Notes: generated from the sequence alone by a model not told the origin. A DNA stretch of 11,845 bases from Bacteroidales bacterium (GCA_023135025.1 JAGLTY010000028.1:1-11845), one strand, 5' to 3'; positions 1-7,841 are shown, numbered from the stretch's first letter. Numbers and translations: made by a program.

Positions 1-727
1 CTATGAGCTGGTGATCAAGGCGGGTGTACACCGGGCCAGCTCCATCAAGGTAGCCGAAGCTGCTAAAATCATCGAAAATACACAACGCGATATCAATATC
101 GCCTTTATGAATGAACTCTCCATGATCTTCAACAAGATGGGTGTCAATACCTATGAAGTACTGGAGGCCGCGGGTACCAAGTGGAATTTTCTGAATTTCT
201 TTCCCGGACTGGTGGGGGGGCACTGTATCGGAGTAGATCCCTATTACCTCACCTATAAGGCAGCCAGGTTCGGGCATCATGCACAGATCATCAATGCCGG
301 CCGGGGTATTAACGACGGGATGGCTGCCTATGTGGCACGCCAGGTAACCCTGAAACTCTCCTCCATTTTCCCCAACCTGAAAGATTGCCGGGTACTGATC
401 ATGGGTGCCACCTTCAAAGAGAATGTCAGCGATATCAGGAACTCCAAGGTGGCCGATGTCATTTCAGAGTTGAAAGAGTTTGGAGTCCAGGTGGATGTGA
501 TTGATCCCTATGCATCACCCGAAGAGATCAGGCAGGAATACGATTTTGAGCTTTCGCCCTCCATCGAAGGACCTTACCACGGTATTGTGGTGGCAGTCAA
601 TCACAGGGAGTATGTGGAGCTGGATGAGGCCTATTTCCGCTCCATTACCCATGAAGGAGCTATCTTTGCTGATCTGAAAGGTATATTCCGGGAGAAAATA
701 AACAGTCTCAACTACTGGAGCTTATAA
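1..727 (+). CDS. Nucleotide sugar dehydrogenase, TviB/WbpA-type (UDP-N-acetylhexosamine dehydrogenase), 5'-partial
   Basis: This is the C-terminal ~241 residues of an NAD-dependent UDP-sugar 6-dehydrogenase, which oxidises UDP-GlcNAc/GalNAc (or a related sugar) to the uronic acid for capsule or O-antigen synthesis in the cytoplasm. The reading frame is open to the left edge (first full codon at base 2), so GTG at 11 is not the real start; about 190 residues, including the N-terminal Rossmann domain, lie outside. The central helical domain carries SSIKVAEAAKIIENTQRD and the active-site segment GGHCIGVDPYY, whose catalytic Cys codon is at 224-226. The C-terminal UDP-binding domain has VLIMGATFKENVSDIRNSK. 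The AAGTKWNF...GGHCIGVDPYYLT context fits the TviB/WbpO/WbpA branch better than UDP-glucose dehydrogenase (GGSCFPKD) or WecC (usually GGHCIAVDP). galE starts 12 bp downstream, so the two are probably co-transcribed. The exact sugar substrate is inferred. Confidence 0.93.
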   Translation, partial: YELVIKAGVHRASSIKVAEAAKIIENTQRDINIAFMNELSMIFNKMGVNTYEVLEAAGTKWNFLNFFPGLVGGHCIGVDPYYLTYKAARFGHHAQIINAGRGINDGMAAYVARQVTLKLSSIFPNLKDCRVLIMGATFKENVSDIRNSKVADVISELKEFGVQVDVIDPYASPEEIRQEYDFELSPSIEGPYHGIVVAVNHREYVELDEAYFRSITHEGAIFADLKGIFREKINSLNYWSL

Positions 728-739
728 CCCTATATCGTC

Positions 740-1774
740 ATGGCTAAAATTCTTGTTACCGGGGGAACGGGTTACATCGGTTCCCATACTGTGGTAGAGC
801 TGCTGGAGGATGGGATGGAGGTGGTGATTGTTGATAACCTCTCCAACTCTGAGCGGGAAGTAGTGAACGGCATCACATCTATCACCGGAAAAGAGCCTCA
901 TTTTGAAGAGGTGGATTTAAGAGAACGGAACGCCACTTACGGAGTGTTTGAAAAACATCCCGATATAAGTGCCATCATCCATTTCGCAGCTTTTAAAGCG
1001 GTAGGTGAAAGCGTGGAGAAACCACTGGAGTATTATGAAAACAACCTGCTTTCGCTGATTCACCTGCTGGAAGCCATGAAAAAATTCTCGGTCAACCATC
1101 TGGTTTTCTCCTCCTCATGTACCGTTTATGGTGAGCCCGATGAACTACCGGTAACCGAAAAAGCACCCATTAAAAATGCTGGTTCTCCCTATGGAAACAC
1201 CAAGCAGATCTGCGAGGATATCCTTCAGGATACCATGCGGTCCATAAAGGGGAAAGGGGTGATCTCGCTCCGCTATTTCAACCCCATCGGAGCACATCCA
1301 TCGGCCAAAATCGGTGAATTGCCCCTCGGGGTGCCTAATAACCTGGTGCCTTTTATCACGCAGACAGCTGCAGGGATCAGGGAGTGTCTGAGTGTATTCG
1401 GAGATGACTACAACACCCCCGATGGATCGGCCATCCGTGATTATATCAATGTGGTGGATCTTGCAAAAGCACATGTGACAGCCATCAGACGATTGCTCAA
1501 TCAGAAACAGAAATCTAATTTCGAAGTGTTTAACCTGGGAACCGGTCGTGGACTCTCAGTGCTTGAGATCATTCATGCCTTTGAAAAGTCCACAGGTCAG
1601 AAGCTCAATTACAAAGTGGTGGAACGCAGAGAAGGAGATATTGAAAAAGTGTATGCCGACACCGCTTATGCCAATAGTGAGCTGGGCTGGAGGGCTGAAA
1701 AGGGGATTGAAGAGACCCTGCAATCGGCATGGAAATGGGAGATGAATATCAGATCCAAAAACAACAGAACATGA
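740..1774 (+). CDS. galE: UDP-glucose/UDP-N-acetylglucosamine 4-epimerase
   Basis: A 344-residue extended short-chain dehydrogenase, full length for GalE (~338-345). It interconverts UDP-Glc/UDP-Gal, and possibly the N-acetylated pair, using bound NAD. Seen in the sequence: the N-terminal NAD motif GGTGYIGS (8-15), VDNLSNS (31-37), the catalytic SSSCTVYG segment with Ser126, and SPYGNTK with Tyr151 and Lys155 as the Tyr-x3-Lys pair. The substrate segments [16 protein letters not shown] and [10 protein letters not shown] and the C-terminal RREGD (296-300) are also present. By eye, the position equivalent to E. coli Tyr299 is Val304, a smaller residue that would leave room for an N-acetyl group. 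It sits between a UDP-HexNAc dehydrogenase-like gene (12 bp upstream) and rfbB, whose ATG overlaps its TGA in an ATGA motif. This supports translational coupling and a polysaccharide role rather than galactose catabolism. Confidence 0.96.
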   Translation: MAKILVTGGTGYIGSHTVVELLEDGMEVVIVDNLSNSEREVVNGITSITGKEPHFEEVDLRERNATYGVFEKHPDISAIIHFAAFKAVGESVEKPLEYYENNLLSLIHLLEAMKKFSVNHLVFSSSCTVYGEPDELPVTEKAPIKNAGSPYGNTKQICEDILQDTMRSIKGKGVISLRYFNPIGAHPSAKIGELPLGVPNNLVPFITQTAAGIRECLSVFGDDYNTPDGSAIRDYINVVDLAKAHVTAIRRLLNQKQKSNFEVFNLGTGRGLSVLEIIHAFEKSTGQKLNYKVVERREGDIEKVYADTAYANSELGWRAEKGIEETLQSAWKWEMNIRSKNNRT

Positions 1775-2820
1775 AAACCATACTGATTACCGGCGGTGCC
1801 GGCTTTATTGGATCACATGTGATCAGGCGGATGATCACAAATAGTCCCGATACAAGGATACTGAACCTGGACCAGCTCACCTATGCAGGGAACCTGGAAA
1901 ACCTGAAGGACATTGAGGCCTCTCCCAATTACCACTTTATACGTGAAAACATTCTAAATGCCGCTTTTCTTGAAAAGCTCTTTAACGATTATGAGATCGA
2001 TGGGGTGATTCACCTGGCAGCTGAATCGCATGTGGACCGCTCCATTGCCGATCCCATGGCTTTTATCAATACCAATATCGTTGGAACAGTGAACCTGCTA
2101 AATACCTGCCGGGGCGCCTGGAAGGATAAGAACGATAAACTTTTCTATCATATCTCCACCGATGAGGTGTACGGGAGCCTGGGAAGCGAAGGGCTGTTTA
2201 CCGAGGAGACTGCCTATGATCCACGCAGCCCCTATTCTGCCTCCAAGGCCAGTTCGGACCACCTGGTCAGGGCCTATCACCACACCTACGGACTGCCCGT
2301 GGTGCTCTCCAACTGCTCCAACAATTATGGGCCCAACCAGTTTCCCGAAAAACTGATTCCCCTTGCTATCAACAATATCATCCATATGAAACCCATACCC
2401 GTTTACGGGAAGGGGGATAACATAAGAGACTGGCTATATGTGGAGGATCATGCTGCGGCCATTGAACTTATCTTCCGGGAAGGGGCCGAAGGACGTACCT
2501 ATAATATCGGGGGACTGAACGAATGGAAGAACATTGATCTGATCAGGCTGCTCTGCCGGATCATGGACGAGAAGCTGGAAAGGGTACCCGGCACCTCGGA
2601 AAAGCTCATTACATTTGTAAAGGACAGGGCAGGACACGATCTCAGGTATGCCATCGACAGTACCAGGATCGAAGCAGAACTAAACTGGAAGCCCTCTGTT
2701 ACTTTTGAGCAGGGACTGGCCCACACAGTGGAATGGTACCTTCATAACAGGGAGTGGATGGAACATGTCACTTCCGGGGCCTACCAATCTTACTACACCA
2801 CCCAGTACGGGGAGAGGTAA
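1771..2820 (+). CDS. rfbB: dTDP-glucose 4,6-dehydratase
   Basis: Converts dTDP-glucose to dTDP-4-keto-6-deoxyglucose, the second step towards dTDP-L-rhamnose and other deoxysugars. The frame is open further upstream (ATG at 1729), but I chose ATG 1771: it gives a 349-residue protein beginning [16 protein letters not shown], which places the NAD-binding motif at the usual N-terminal position, and it overlaps the galE stop as ATGA. Seen motifs: [11 protein letters not shown] (81-91), the catalytic HISTDEVYG with Thr130-Asp131-Glu132, [12 protein letters not shown] with Tyr155 and Lys159, [19 protein letters not shown] (180-198), and [18 protein letters not shown]. All catalytic residues are intact and the length is normal. 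The genes rfbA, rfbC and rfbD are not in the window, and glmS converges 21 bp downstream, so this is the 3' end of the operon. No clear terminator hairpin is visible in the gap. Confidence 0.96.
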   Translation: MKTILITGGAGFIGSHVIRRMITNSPDTRILNLDQLTYAGNLENLKDIEASPNYHFIRENILNAAFLEKLFNDYEIDGVIHLAAESHVDRSIADPMAFINTNIVGTVNLLNTCRGAWKDKNDKLFYHISTDEVYGSLGSEGLFTEETAYDPRSPYSASKASSDHLVRAYHHTYGLPVVLSNCSNNYGPNQFPEKLIPLAINNIIHMKPIPVYGKGDNIRDWLYVEDHAAAIELIFREGAEGRTYNIGGLNEWKNIDLIRLLCRIMDEKLERVPGTSEKLITFVKDRAGHDLRYAIDSTRIEAELNWKPSVTFEQGLAHTVEWYLHNREWMEHVTSGAYQSYYTTQYGER

Positions 2821-2841
2821 ACAATAGAACCCTTTAAATCA

Positions 2842-4677
2842 CTATTCCACGGTGACCGATTTGGCCAGGTTCCTGGGCTGGTCCACATCACATCCCCGCA
2901 TCAGGGCAATGTGGTAAGCAATCAACTGTAGCGGAACAACAGCTGTGAGGGATACCAGTGACTCATCCGATTCCGGAATCTCAATCACATGATCGGCCAT
3001 CTCCCTGATAATGGTGTCTCCTTCGGTCACAATGGCAATCACCATTCCGTTCCTGGCCTTTACCTCCTGGATATTGCTTACGATCTTTTCATAAGAACCA
3101 TCCCTGGTGGCGATAAAGACCACTGGCATCTTCTCATCAATCAGGGCAATGGGACCATGCTTCATCTCTGCGGCCGGGTACCCTTCGGCATGGATATAGG
3201 AGATCTCCTTTAGTTTGAGTGCACCCTCCAGTGCCACTGGAAATGAGACCCCACGACCCAGGTAGAGGGCATTCGTAGCATCCTTGCATATTTCCGCAAT
3301 GCGCTTGAACTCCTCATTCTGTTCCAGGATCTTCTCTATCTTACCCGGGACATCATTGAGTTCTTTAATCAGCTGACTGAACCGCTGGTCCGAAAGCAAC
3401 CCCTTCTCCTTCCCAATCATAATGGCCATCATGGTCAGCACGGTCAACTGTGTAGTAAACGCTTTTGTTGAAGCAACCCCTATCTCAATGCCCGCATGGG
3501 TATATACCCCGGCATGGGTTTCACGCGAAATACTTGAACCGACCACATTACAGATCCCGAGCACCAGCGCCCCTGCATCTCTGGCCAGTTGGATAGCTGC
3601 CAGGGTATCGGCTGTCTCCCCGCTCTGACTGATGGCCAGAACCACATCGTCGGGCCCGATCAGGGGATTGCGGTACCTGAACTCAGAGGCGTACTCCACC
3701 TCCACCGGAATCCTGGCCAGATCCTCGATCAGGTACTCCCCAACCAGCCCTGCATGCCAGGAGGTACCACAGGCAATCACCACAATTCGTTTGGCATTTA
3801 CCAGCTGATCCTTCACATCAAGCAATCCACCGAGCCTGATCTCATTGGTTTCGGTCTGGATCCTTCCCCTGAAAGTATCCATAATGGAGCGGGGCTGTTC
3901 GAAAATCTCTTTCAGCATAAAGTGTTCATACCCCTGCTTCTCTATTTCAAAAATTCCCCTCTCCAGGGTCTTGATATTCACCTTGGTAGCATCGCTGACC
4001 AGGTTCTTAAGCACCAGCTCGTCCCTTCTGATCAGGGCTATATCATCATTGTTCAGGTAGATCACCCGATCGGTATATTCTGCAATGGGAGTGGCATCGG
4101 AGGCGATAAAATACTCATTGTTGCCCAGACCGATCACGAGAGGACTGCTGCGTCGGGCAGCGATCATCAGGTTGGGATCTTCACTGGAGATAACCAACAG
4201 TCCGTATGCACCAACCACCTTCTGCAATGCCAGGCTTACAGCCACTTCCACGCTCACATCCTCCGATGTATATATATATTCGATCAGATTGGCAAGCACC
4301 TCGGTATCTGTCTCACTGTAGAACTTCATTCCCTGGTCCATCAGGGTCTTTTTCAGTACCGTATAGTTTTCGATAATCCCGTTATGTATAATGGTGAACA
4401 GCCCCTTCTCGGAATGGTGCGGATGTGCGTTCAGGTCGCTGGGTTCGCCATGGGTGGCCCACCTGGTATGGCCAATCCCAATGGTGCTTTTTGTCTCCTT
4501 TCCCCTCACATGATCTTCAAGGTCGGAAACCTTCCCCTTTTTTTTATATATGGCAATATCGCCATTGAGCAGTGCTACTCCTGCGGAATCATATCCGCGA
4601 TATTCAAGCCTCTTAAGACCCTTGACAAGTATCGGGTAAGCATCCCTGGTTCCGATATAACCAACAATTCCACACAT
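2842..4677 (-). CDS. glmS: Glutamine--fructose-6-phosphate aminotransferase (isomerizing)
   Basis: Makes glucosamine-6-phosphate from fructose-6-phosphate and glutamine, the entry step to UDP-GlcNAc for peptidoglycan and LPS. It is 611 residues, the normal length. The N-terminal class II glutamine amidotransferase domain starts MCGIVGYIG (Cys2 is the nucleophile after Met removal), followed by LEYRGYDSAG and GHTRWATHG. Two SIS sugar-isomerase domains follow: CGTSWHAG and SQSGETADT in the first, LGRG...ALEGALKLKEISY and HAEGYPAAEMKHGP in the second. The C-terminus DQPRNLAKSVTVE contains the conserved Lys606. The start is the family-invariant MCGI; there is no other choice. It follows the DUF4270 gene by 43 bp with no TAnnTTTG element in that gap, so read-through from upstream is likely. 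I see nothing like the glmS ribozyme known from Gram-positive bacteria, and the gap is too short to hold one. Confidence 0.98.
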   Translation of the reverse strand: MCGIVGYIGTRDAYPILVKGLKRLEYRGYDSAGVALLNGDIAIYKKKGKVSDLEDHVRGKETKSTIGIGHTRWATHGEPSDLNAHPHHSEKGLFTIIHNGIIENYTVLKKTLMDQGMKFYSETDTEVLANLIEYIYTSEDVSVEVAVSLALQKVVGAYGLLVISSEDPNLMIAARRSSPLVIGLGNNEYFIASDATPIAEYTDRVIYLNNDDIALIRRDELVLKNLVSDATKVNIKTLERGIFEIEKQGYEHFMLKEIFEQPRSIMDTFRGRIQTETNEIRLGGLLDVKDQLVNAKRIVVIACGTSWHAGLVGEYLIEDLARIPVEVEYASEFRYRNPLIGPDDVVLAISQSGETADTLAAIQLARDAGALVLGICNVVGSSISRETHAGVYTHAGIEIGVASTKAFTTQLTVLTMMAIMIGKEKGLLSDQRFSQLIKELNDVPGKIEKILEQNEEFKRIAEICKDATNALYLGRGVSFPVALEGALKLKEISYIHAEGYPAAEMKHGPIALIDEKMPVVFIATRDGSYEKIVSNIQEVKARNGMVIAIVTEGDTIIREMADHVIEIPESDESLVSLTAVVPLQLIAYHIALMRGCDVDQPRNLAKSVTVE

Positions 4678-4710
4678 AAGTAAGACGAATTAAGACAATA
4701 ATTACCTGAA

Positions 4711-4732
4711 CTTAAGCAAGCTAAAGCTTAAG
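4711..4732 (-). repeat. Short inverted repeat (hairpin) at the DUF4270 stop, upstream of glmS
   Basis: CTTAAGC (4711-4717) and GCTTAAG (4726-4732) form a perfect 7-bp inverted repeat with an 8-base loop. The loop contains the DUF4270 stop codon (4721-4723). In RNA from the minus strand the hairpin would lie about 35 bases before the glmS ATG. The stem is AT-rich and no clean U-run follows it, so it is not a convincing intrinsic terminator. It might protect a 3' end, attenuate read-through, or be chance. Confidence 0.35.
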
Positions 4733-6091
4733 GTACACAATTTCTAACCTTATACGTCTTTCGTTGGCAGGAAGGTTACTCCAAAGCCTGGAAAATTTTG
4801 GGTTGATCAGACCATCATCCAGCTGAAGAATAAAATCATTGTCAGTTTTTGTCCCATCCACCATGGATTGAAAGTGAAGACCCATATTGAAACGGTAGGT
4901 ATAGGTGGTGTCGCTGAACATGCCTAGTGATTCGGCTTTTTTATACCCTCCAAACCTGCTGGCTTGCTGGTTGGGGTCATTAGCCAACAACACATAATAG
5001 TCGTAAATAGGTTCATATGAGTCATCTTCCAGGATGGTCCCGATCATCAGCCTGCCCGGCAGATCATCATAGAGAATTCCGCTCTCCTCCTCCGGAACCA
5101 CATCAAATACCAGGGTGGCACTGTTGATAATCAACGGAGTCTGATCCATCCACTCCTGCAGGCTGGCAAATGAAAAACGGGTATTTACTCCAGACAAACC
5201 CTGTACATAACTGTATGGCGTGGCTGCATGCTCATCATCGATAATCTCCGCAAGCCGGGTTCCGGTATAATCATGTTCAAACAGATTAATTTTTTGTGAG
5301 GAGTACTGATCGATGGTAAAATGAGCATAGGCAAAATCGCGCTCGGCTGTGGAGTCCACATCGGTGGAATCATTGGCATACTTCATGGTCAGCCTCGTCA
5401 ACGAACTGGCAAGCTGAATTCTGGACATTGTCCCTTCGGATGATACGGGTTCCGCAGTGATATAAAACCCGTTAAAATAGTCCTTAAAGATGGAGTCGTT
5501 GTAGAAATAGTTCGTATCTGACTCAATGGCCAGAAATTTATCAATGAAATCCTGGTCCTCTATAAGCAGTTCATACGTGTGGTCATCTTCAGGAGTTACT
5601 GTCTGTTGCACCAGGGGGACCGGATCATATTTTCCCTCTATATCAAAATCGGAGTAGTAACTAGAGTCCATAAAAATTCTTTCGGTAAACTCATGAACAG
5701 TCAGGGTGATCTCCTGGTCCATATCTCCTAAAAAATCATATACATAGATGGCCAGGAACAGGGAATCAATTTCTAAATTAGAAGCCACCCGATAGGTAGC
5801 TGTGGTGTTAAACTGAGTAATAACACCGGCGTCCGTTTTTCCAAAGATACTATCTTCCAGTGAACCCAGAAGCATCAGCCTGGTGGCAGAATAGGTTAAT
5901 TCAGAAGTTGCTATTGGCTTCCCTCTCATCGTATAGGCATCAATCTCGAAGATGGTATCGAGATATACAATCACATTGTCACCGGGGGGCAGAATATCTG
6001 CACCCAGTCCTTTATCACCGATATCGCATGACGCAAGCGCCCCAATCAATCCAAAAATGATTGCCAAAAACCGCAAATCCTTCTTCTTCAT
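4721..6091 (-). CDS. DUF4270 family lipoprotein
   Basis: A 456-residue predicted lipoprotein of a family (DUF4270) I know from Bacteroidota; its molecular function is not established. The N-terminus has a Lys-rich n-region, a hydrophobic stretch (about 8-18) and a lipobox LASC with the lipidated Cys22. Residues after it (DIGDKGLG) are only mildly acidic, so the Bacteroidota surface-export signal is weak or absent and periplasmic versus surface location is open. The start of the mature protein shows the family pattern: GADILPPGDN, LDTIFEIDAYT, then LMLLGSLEDSIFGKTDAGV. The rest is rich in Asp, Tyr, Ser and Thr with alternating hydrophobic residues, suggesting beta structure, and no catalytic motif is recognisable. 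The start ATG lies 13 bp after the stop of the GT5-like gene, so the two are almost certainly co-transcribed; glmS follows after 43 bp. Family assignment is from recognition of these patterns, not a search. Confidence 0.85.
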   Translation of the reverse strand: MKKKDLRFLAIIFGLIGALASCDIGDKGLGADILPPGDNVIVYLDTIFEIDAYTMRGKPIATSELTYSATRLMLLGSLEDSIFGKTDAGVITQFNTTATYRVASNLEIDSLFLAIYVYDFLGDMDQEITLTVHEFTERIFMDSSYYSDFDIEGKYDPVPLVQQTVTPEDDHTYELLIEDQDFIDKFLAIESDTNYFYNDSIFKDYFNGFYITAEPVSSEGTMSRIQLASSLTRLTMKYANDSTDVDSTAERDFAYAHFTIDQYSSQKINLFEHDYTGTRLAEIIDDEHAATPYSYVQGLSGVNTRFSFASLQEWMDQTPLIINSATLVFDVVPEEESGILYDDLPGRLMIGTILEDDSYEPIYDYYVLLANDPNQQASRFGGYKKAESLGMFSDTTYTYRFNMGLHFQSMVDGTKTDNDFILQLDDGLINPKFSRLWSNLPANERRIRLEIVYLKL

Positions 6092-6104
6092 CTAAAAAAT
6101 AGTC

Positions 6105-6914
6105 TTAAACGTTGATGATACTGTCATAGAAAACGGAAAACTCCTCCACATATTTCTCTTCACTCGCATGATTCAAATAGGGTTTCCCTGATTTTTTCAA
6201 TATGTCTTCAACTTTAGCAGGCAGGCTTTCACTCCCCTGGATCAGACCATCTGAATAGGTGGCTGCCAGGCGGGTCAGGTTTTCATACCCTGGATCTTTT
6301 ACCATGGAGAGATGCTCATCAGAAACACCATCCACAAGGATTTTCTTTGAAAAAGAGGCATCCAGAGGTTTATCAAAACCATTATCATAAAAAGAGAAGA
6401 CCACTTTTGAATCGGCAAACAGCGGGTCTTCACGGTAAGCTTTTTTAATATAGAGAGGCACCAGGGAGGTAAACCATCCGTGGCAGTGCACCAGGTCGGG
6501 CGACCAGCGCAGTTTCCGAACAGTCTCAAGTACCCCGCGTGCGAAAAAAATCATGCGTTCATCATTGTCCTCAAAGTACACTTCATTTGAATCAACTACA
6601 GTCTGCTTCCTCTGGAAATACTCCTCATTATCAATGAAATATACCTGCATCCTGGCGGCCTGGATGGAGGCAACTTTTATGATCAAAGGGTGGTCCGTGT
6701 CATCAATAATCAGGTTCATCCCCGACAGCCTGATGACTTCATGCAACTGGTTCCTTCTTTCATTGATATTCCCGTATTTTGGCATAAAGGTTCGGATCTC
6801 TTTACCGGTTTCCTGTATGGCCTGGGGAAGTTTTCTGCTGATTAAGGAAAGTTCAGTCTCGGGCAAATAGGGTGTAATCTCCTGAGAAACAAATAATACC
6901 TTTTTACTCTCCAT
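6105..6914 (-). CDS. Glycogen/starch synthase-like GT5 N-terminal domain protein, stand-alone and probably inactive
   Basis: A 269-residue protein resembling only the N-terminal (acceptor-side) Rossmann domain of glycogen synthase (GT5); full enzymes are about 480 residues and also have a C-terminal nucleotide-sugar-binding domain. Aligned by eye with E. coli GlgA, VLFVSQEITPYL (6-17) and LPQAI (29-33) match without gaps, but the KTGG loop is PETE (18-21). The HAHDWH motif is HCHGWF (143-148), losing the Asp, and the VHN motif is FYDN (175-178), losing the His. No C-terminal glycosyltransferase remnant follows: the DUF4270 lipoprotein starts 13 bp downstream. This looks like a conserved half-protein rather than a fresh pseudogene, because the frame is clean and it is packed in an operon. 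Databases would probably call it glycogen synthase; that function is doubtful. There is no signal peptide, so it is likely cytoplasmic. It is divergent from panC. Confidence 0.82.
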   Translation of the reverse strand: MESKKVLFVSQEITPYLPETELSLISRKLPQAIQETGKEIRTFMPKYGNINERRNQLHEVIRLSGMNLIIDDTDHPLIIKVASIQAARMQVYFIDNEEYFQRKQTVVDSNEVYFEDNDERMIFFARGVLETVRKLRWSPDLVHCHGWFTSLVPLYIKKAYREDPLFADSKVVFSFYDNGFDKPLDASFSKKILVDGVSDEHLSMVKDPGYENLTRLAATYSDGLIQGSESLPAKVEDILKKSGKPYLNHASEEKYVEEFSVFYDSIINV

Positions 6915-6940
6915 TATGCAAGCCTCTGTTAGAAATCATG

Positions 6941-6948
6941 CAAATTTA
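6941..6948 (-). promoter_or_regulatory. Putative -7 promoter element for the GT5-like/DUF4270/glmS run
   Basis: On the minus strand these bases read TAAATTTG, an exact match to the Bacteroidota -7 consensus TAnnTTTG. It lies 26 bases before the ATG at 6914, giving a predicted leader of about 20 nt. No TTTG -33 box is visible at the expected spacing. A 6-bp direct repeat ATGCAA (6916-6921 and 6938-6943) overlaps it and could be an operator or chance. Confidence 0.5.
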
Positions 6949-6974
6949 CTAAAAATAATTGATACCTTTTTATC

Positions 6975-6982
6975 TATCTTTG
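6975..6982 (+). promoter_or_regulatory. Putative -7 promoter element for panC operon
   Basis: TATCTTTG matches the Bacteroidota TAnnTTTG consensus exactly and ends 16 bases before the panC ATG, implying a short leader of roughly 10-12 nt. A canonical TTTG -33 box is not seen 19-20 bp upstream. It is in the 84-bp divergent gap with the opposite-strand element at 6941-6948, so both promoters could share control. Confidence 0.5.
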
Positions 6983-6998
6983 TACACTCACCTGTTGT

Positions 6999-7841
6999 AT
7001 GATAGTATACAGAACCAAAAACGATCTTACCAGGCACCTTCTCTCATGGCAAAATGAGGAGAAGACCATCGGCCTGGTTCCTACCATGGGAGCACTTCAC
7101 CAGGGACATGTCTCCCTGGTTGAGAAAGCTAACGGTGAAAATGATATTGTGGTGGTAACCATTTTTGTGAATCCTACCCAGTTCAATGACCCGTCGGATC
7201 TCGATCACTATCCCAGAACGCTTGACCGGGATCTGGAGCTGCTTCGCAACCTGGAAGCTGACCTGGTATTTGTTCCTTCAGTAAAAGAGATGTATCCGGA
7301 GGAAGATTCTCAAATTTATGATCTGGGAACACTTGATGAGGTGATGGAGGGCAAACATCGGGAAGGTCATTTCAATGGTGTTGCGCAGATAGTTAGCAAG
7401 CTTTTTCTACTGATTCGTCCCCGCCGGGCCTATTTCGGACAGAAAGATTTTCAACAACTGGTGATTATCCGCAGGCTGGTGGAGATCATGGAGATGGATC
7501 TTACCATCGTTCAATGCCCAATTATCAGAGAGAAAGATGGCCTGGCAATGAGCTCCAGAAATACAAGACTCAGCAAAGAGGAGCGGAAACTGGCACCTTT
7601 TATATATGAAACCCTGAACCATGCCAGGGAGAAAATGGACACCCTCACTCCCACACAATTGAAAGATTGGGTCACCCTCCAGTTTAAAAAGCAACCCGAA
7701 ATGGAGTTGGAATATTTTGAAATTGTTGAAGATAAATCGCTTACACCGGTTAATGAGTGGGATGAAACGGTGAACAAAGTGGGCTGTATAGCCGTTCAAT
7801 TAAATGGCGTAAGGCTTATAGATAATCTGAATTTTGATTAA
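6999..7841 (+). CDS. panC: Pantoate--beta-alanine ligase (pantothenate synthetase)
   Basis: Condenses pantoate with beta-alanine using ATP (via pantoyl-adenylate), the last step of pantothenate synthesis before coenzyme A. It is 280 residues, the usual length. Seen: VPTMGALHQGH with the nucleotidyltransferase HxGH motif His34-Gln-Gly-His37, VTIFVNPTQFN (pantoate binding), EGKHREGHFNGV (117-128), RRAYFGQKDFQQL (142-154), and the KMSKS-like loop GLAMSSRNTRLS (181-192). The ATG at 6999 gives the standard N-terminus; the gene opens a five-gene plus-strand run. panD follows after 23 bp and supplies its beta-alanine substrate. A -7-type promoter element lies just upstream. Confidence 0.98.
   Translation: MIVYRTKNDLTRHLLSWQNEEKTIGLVPTMGALHQGHVSLVEKANGENDIVVVTIFVNPTQFNDPSDLDHYPRTLDRDLELLRNLEADLVFVPSVKEMYPEEDSQIYDLGTLDEVMEGKHREGHFNGVAQIVSKLFLLIRPRRAYFGQKDFQQLVIIRRLVEIMEMDLTIVQCPIIREKDGLAMSSRNTRLSKEERKLAPFIYETLNHAREKMDTLTPTQLKDWVTLQFKKQPEMELEYFEIVEDKSLTPVNEWDETVNKVGCIAVQLNGVRLIDNLNFD

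Noticed and set aside
211..220. G-run (ggtggggggg) just before the dehydrogenase active-site Cys codon
   Set aside because: It encodes the conserved Gly-Gly before His-Cys and the frame stays correct on both sides, so there is no sign of a frameshift.
1145..1474. Minus-strand open frame inside galE
   Set aside because: Shadow of galE, whose motifs are intact through this region; no start context or family likeness.
1729..1770. Upstream ATG extending rfbB by 14 residues
   Set aside because: It would overlap galE by 46 bp and push the NAD motif away from the N-terminus; ATG 1771 gives the family-typical start and an ATGA overlap.
2821..2841. Possible shared terminator between convergent rfbB and glmS
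   Set aside because: The 21-bp gap has no inverted repeat with a T-run.
4534..4545. A8G4 run (minus strand) in glmS resembling an A-AAA-AAG slippery site
   Set aside because: It encodes the normal Lys-Lys-Lys-Gly of the protein, there is no adjacent stem-loop that I could see, and the zero frame gives a complete GlmS; it is only a possible sequencing or slippage hotspot.
3589..4683. Long open frame (364 codons) on the + strand opposite the glmS N-terminal half
   Set aside because: It is the complement of a well-conserved glmS coding region; its translation has no recognisable domain and open antisense frames are common opposite genes of this composition.
4678..4720. glmS ribozyme or riboswitch upstream of glmS
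   Set aside because: The gap is 43 bp, far too short for the known ribozyme, and shows no matching core.
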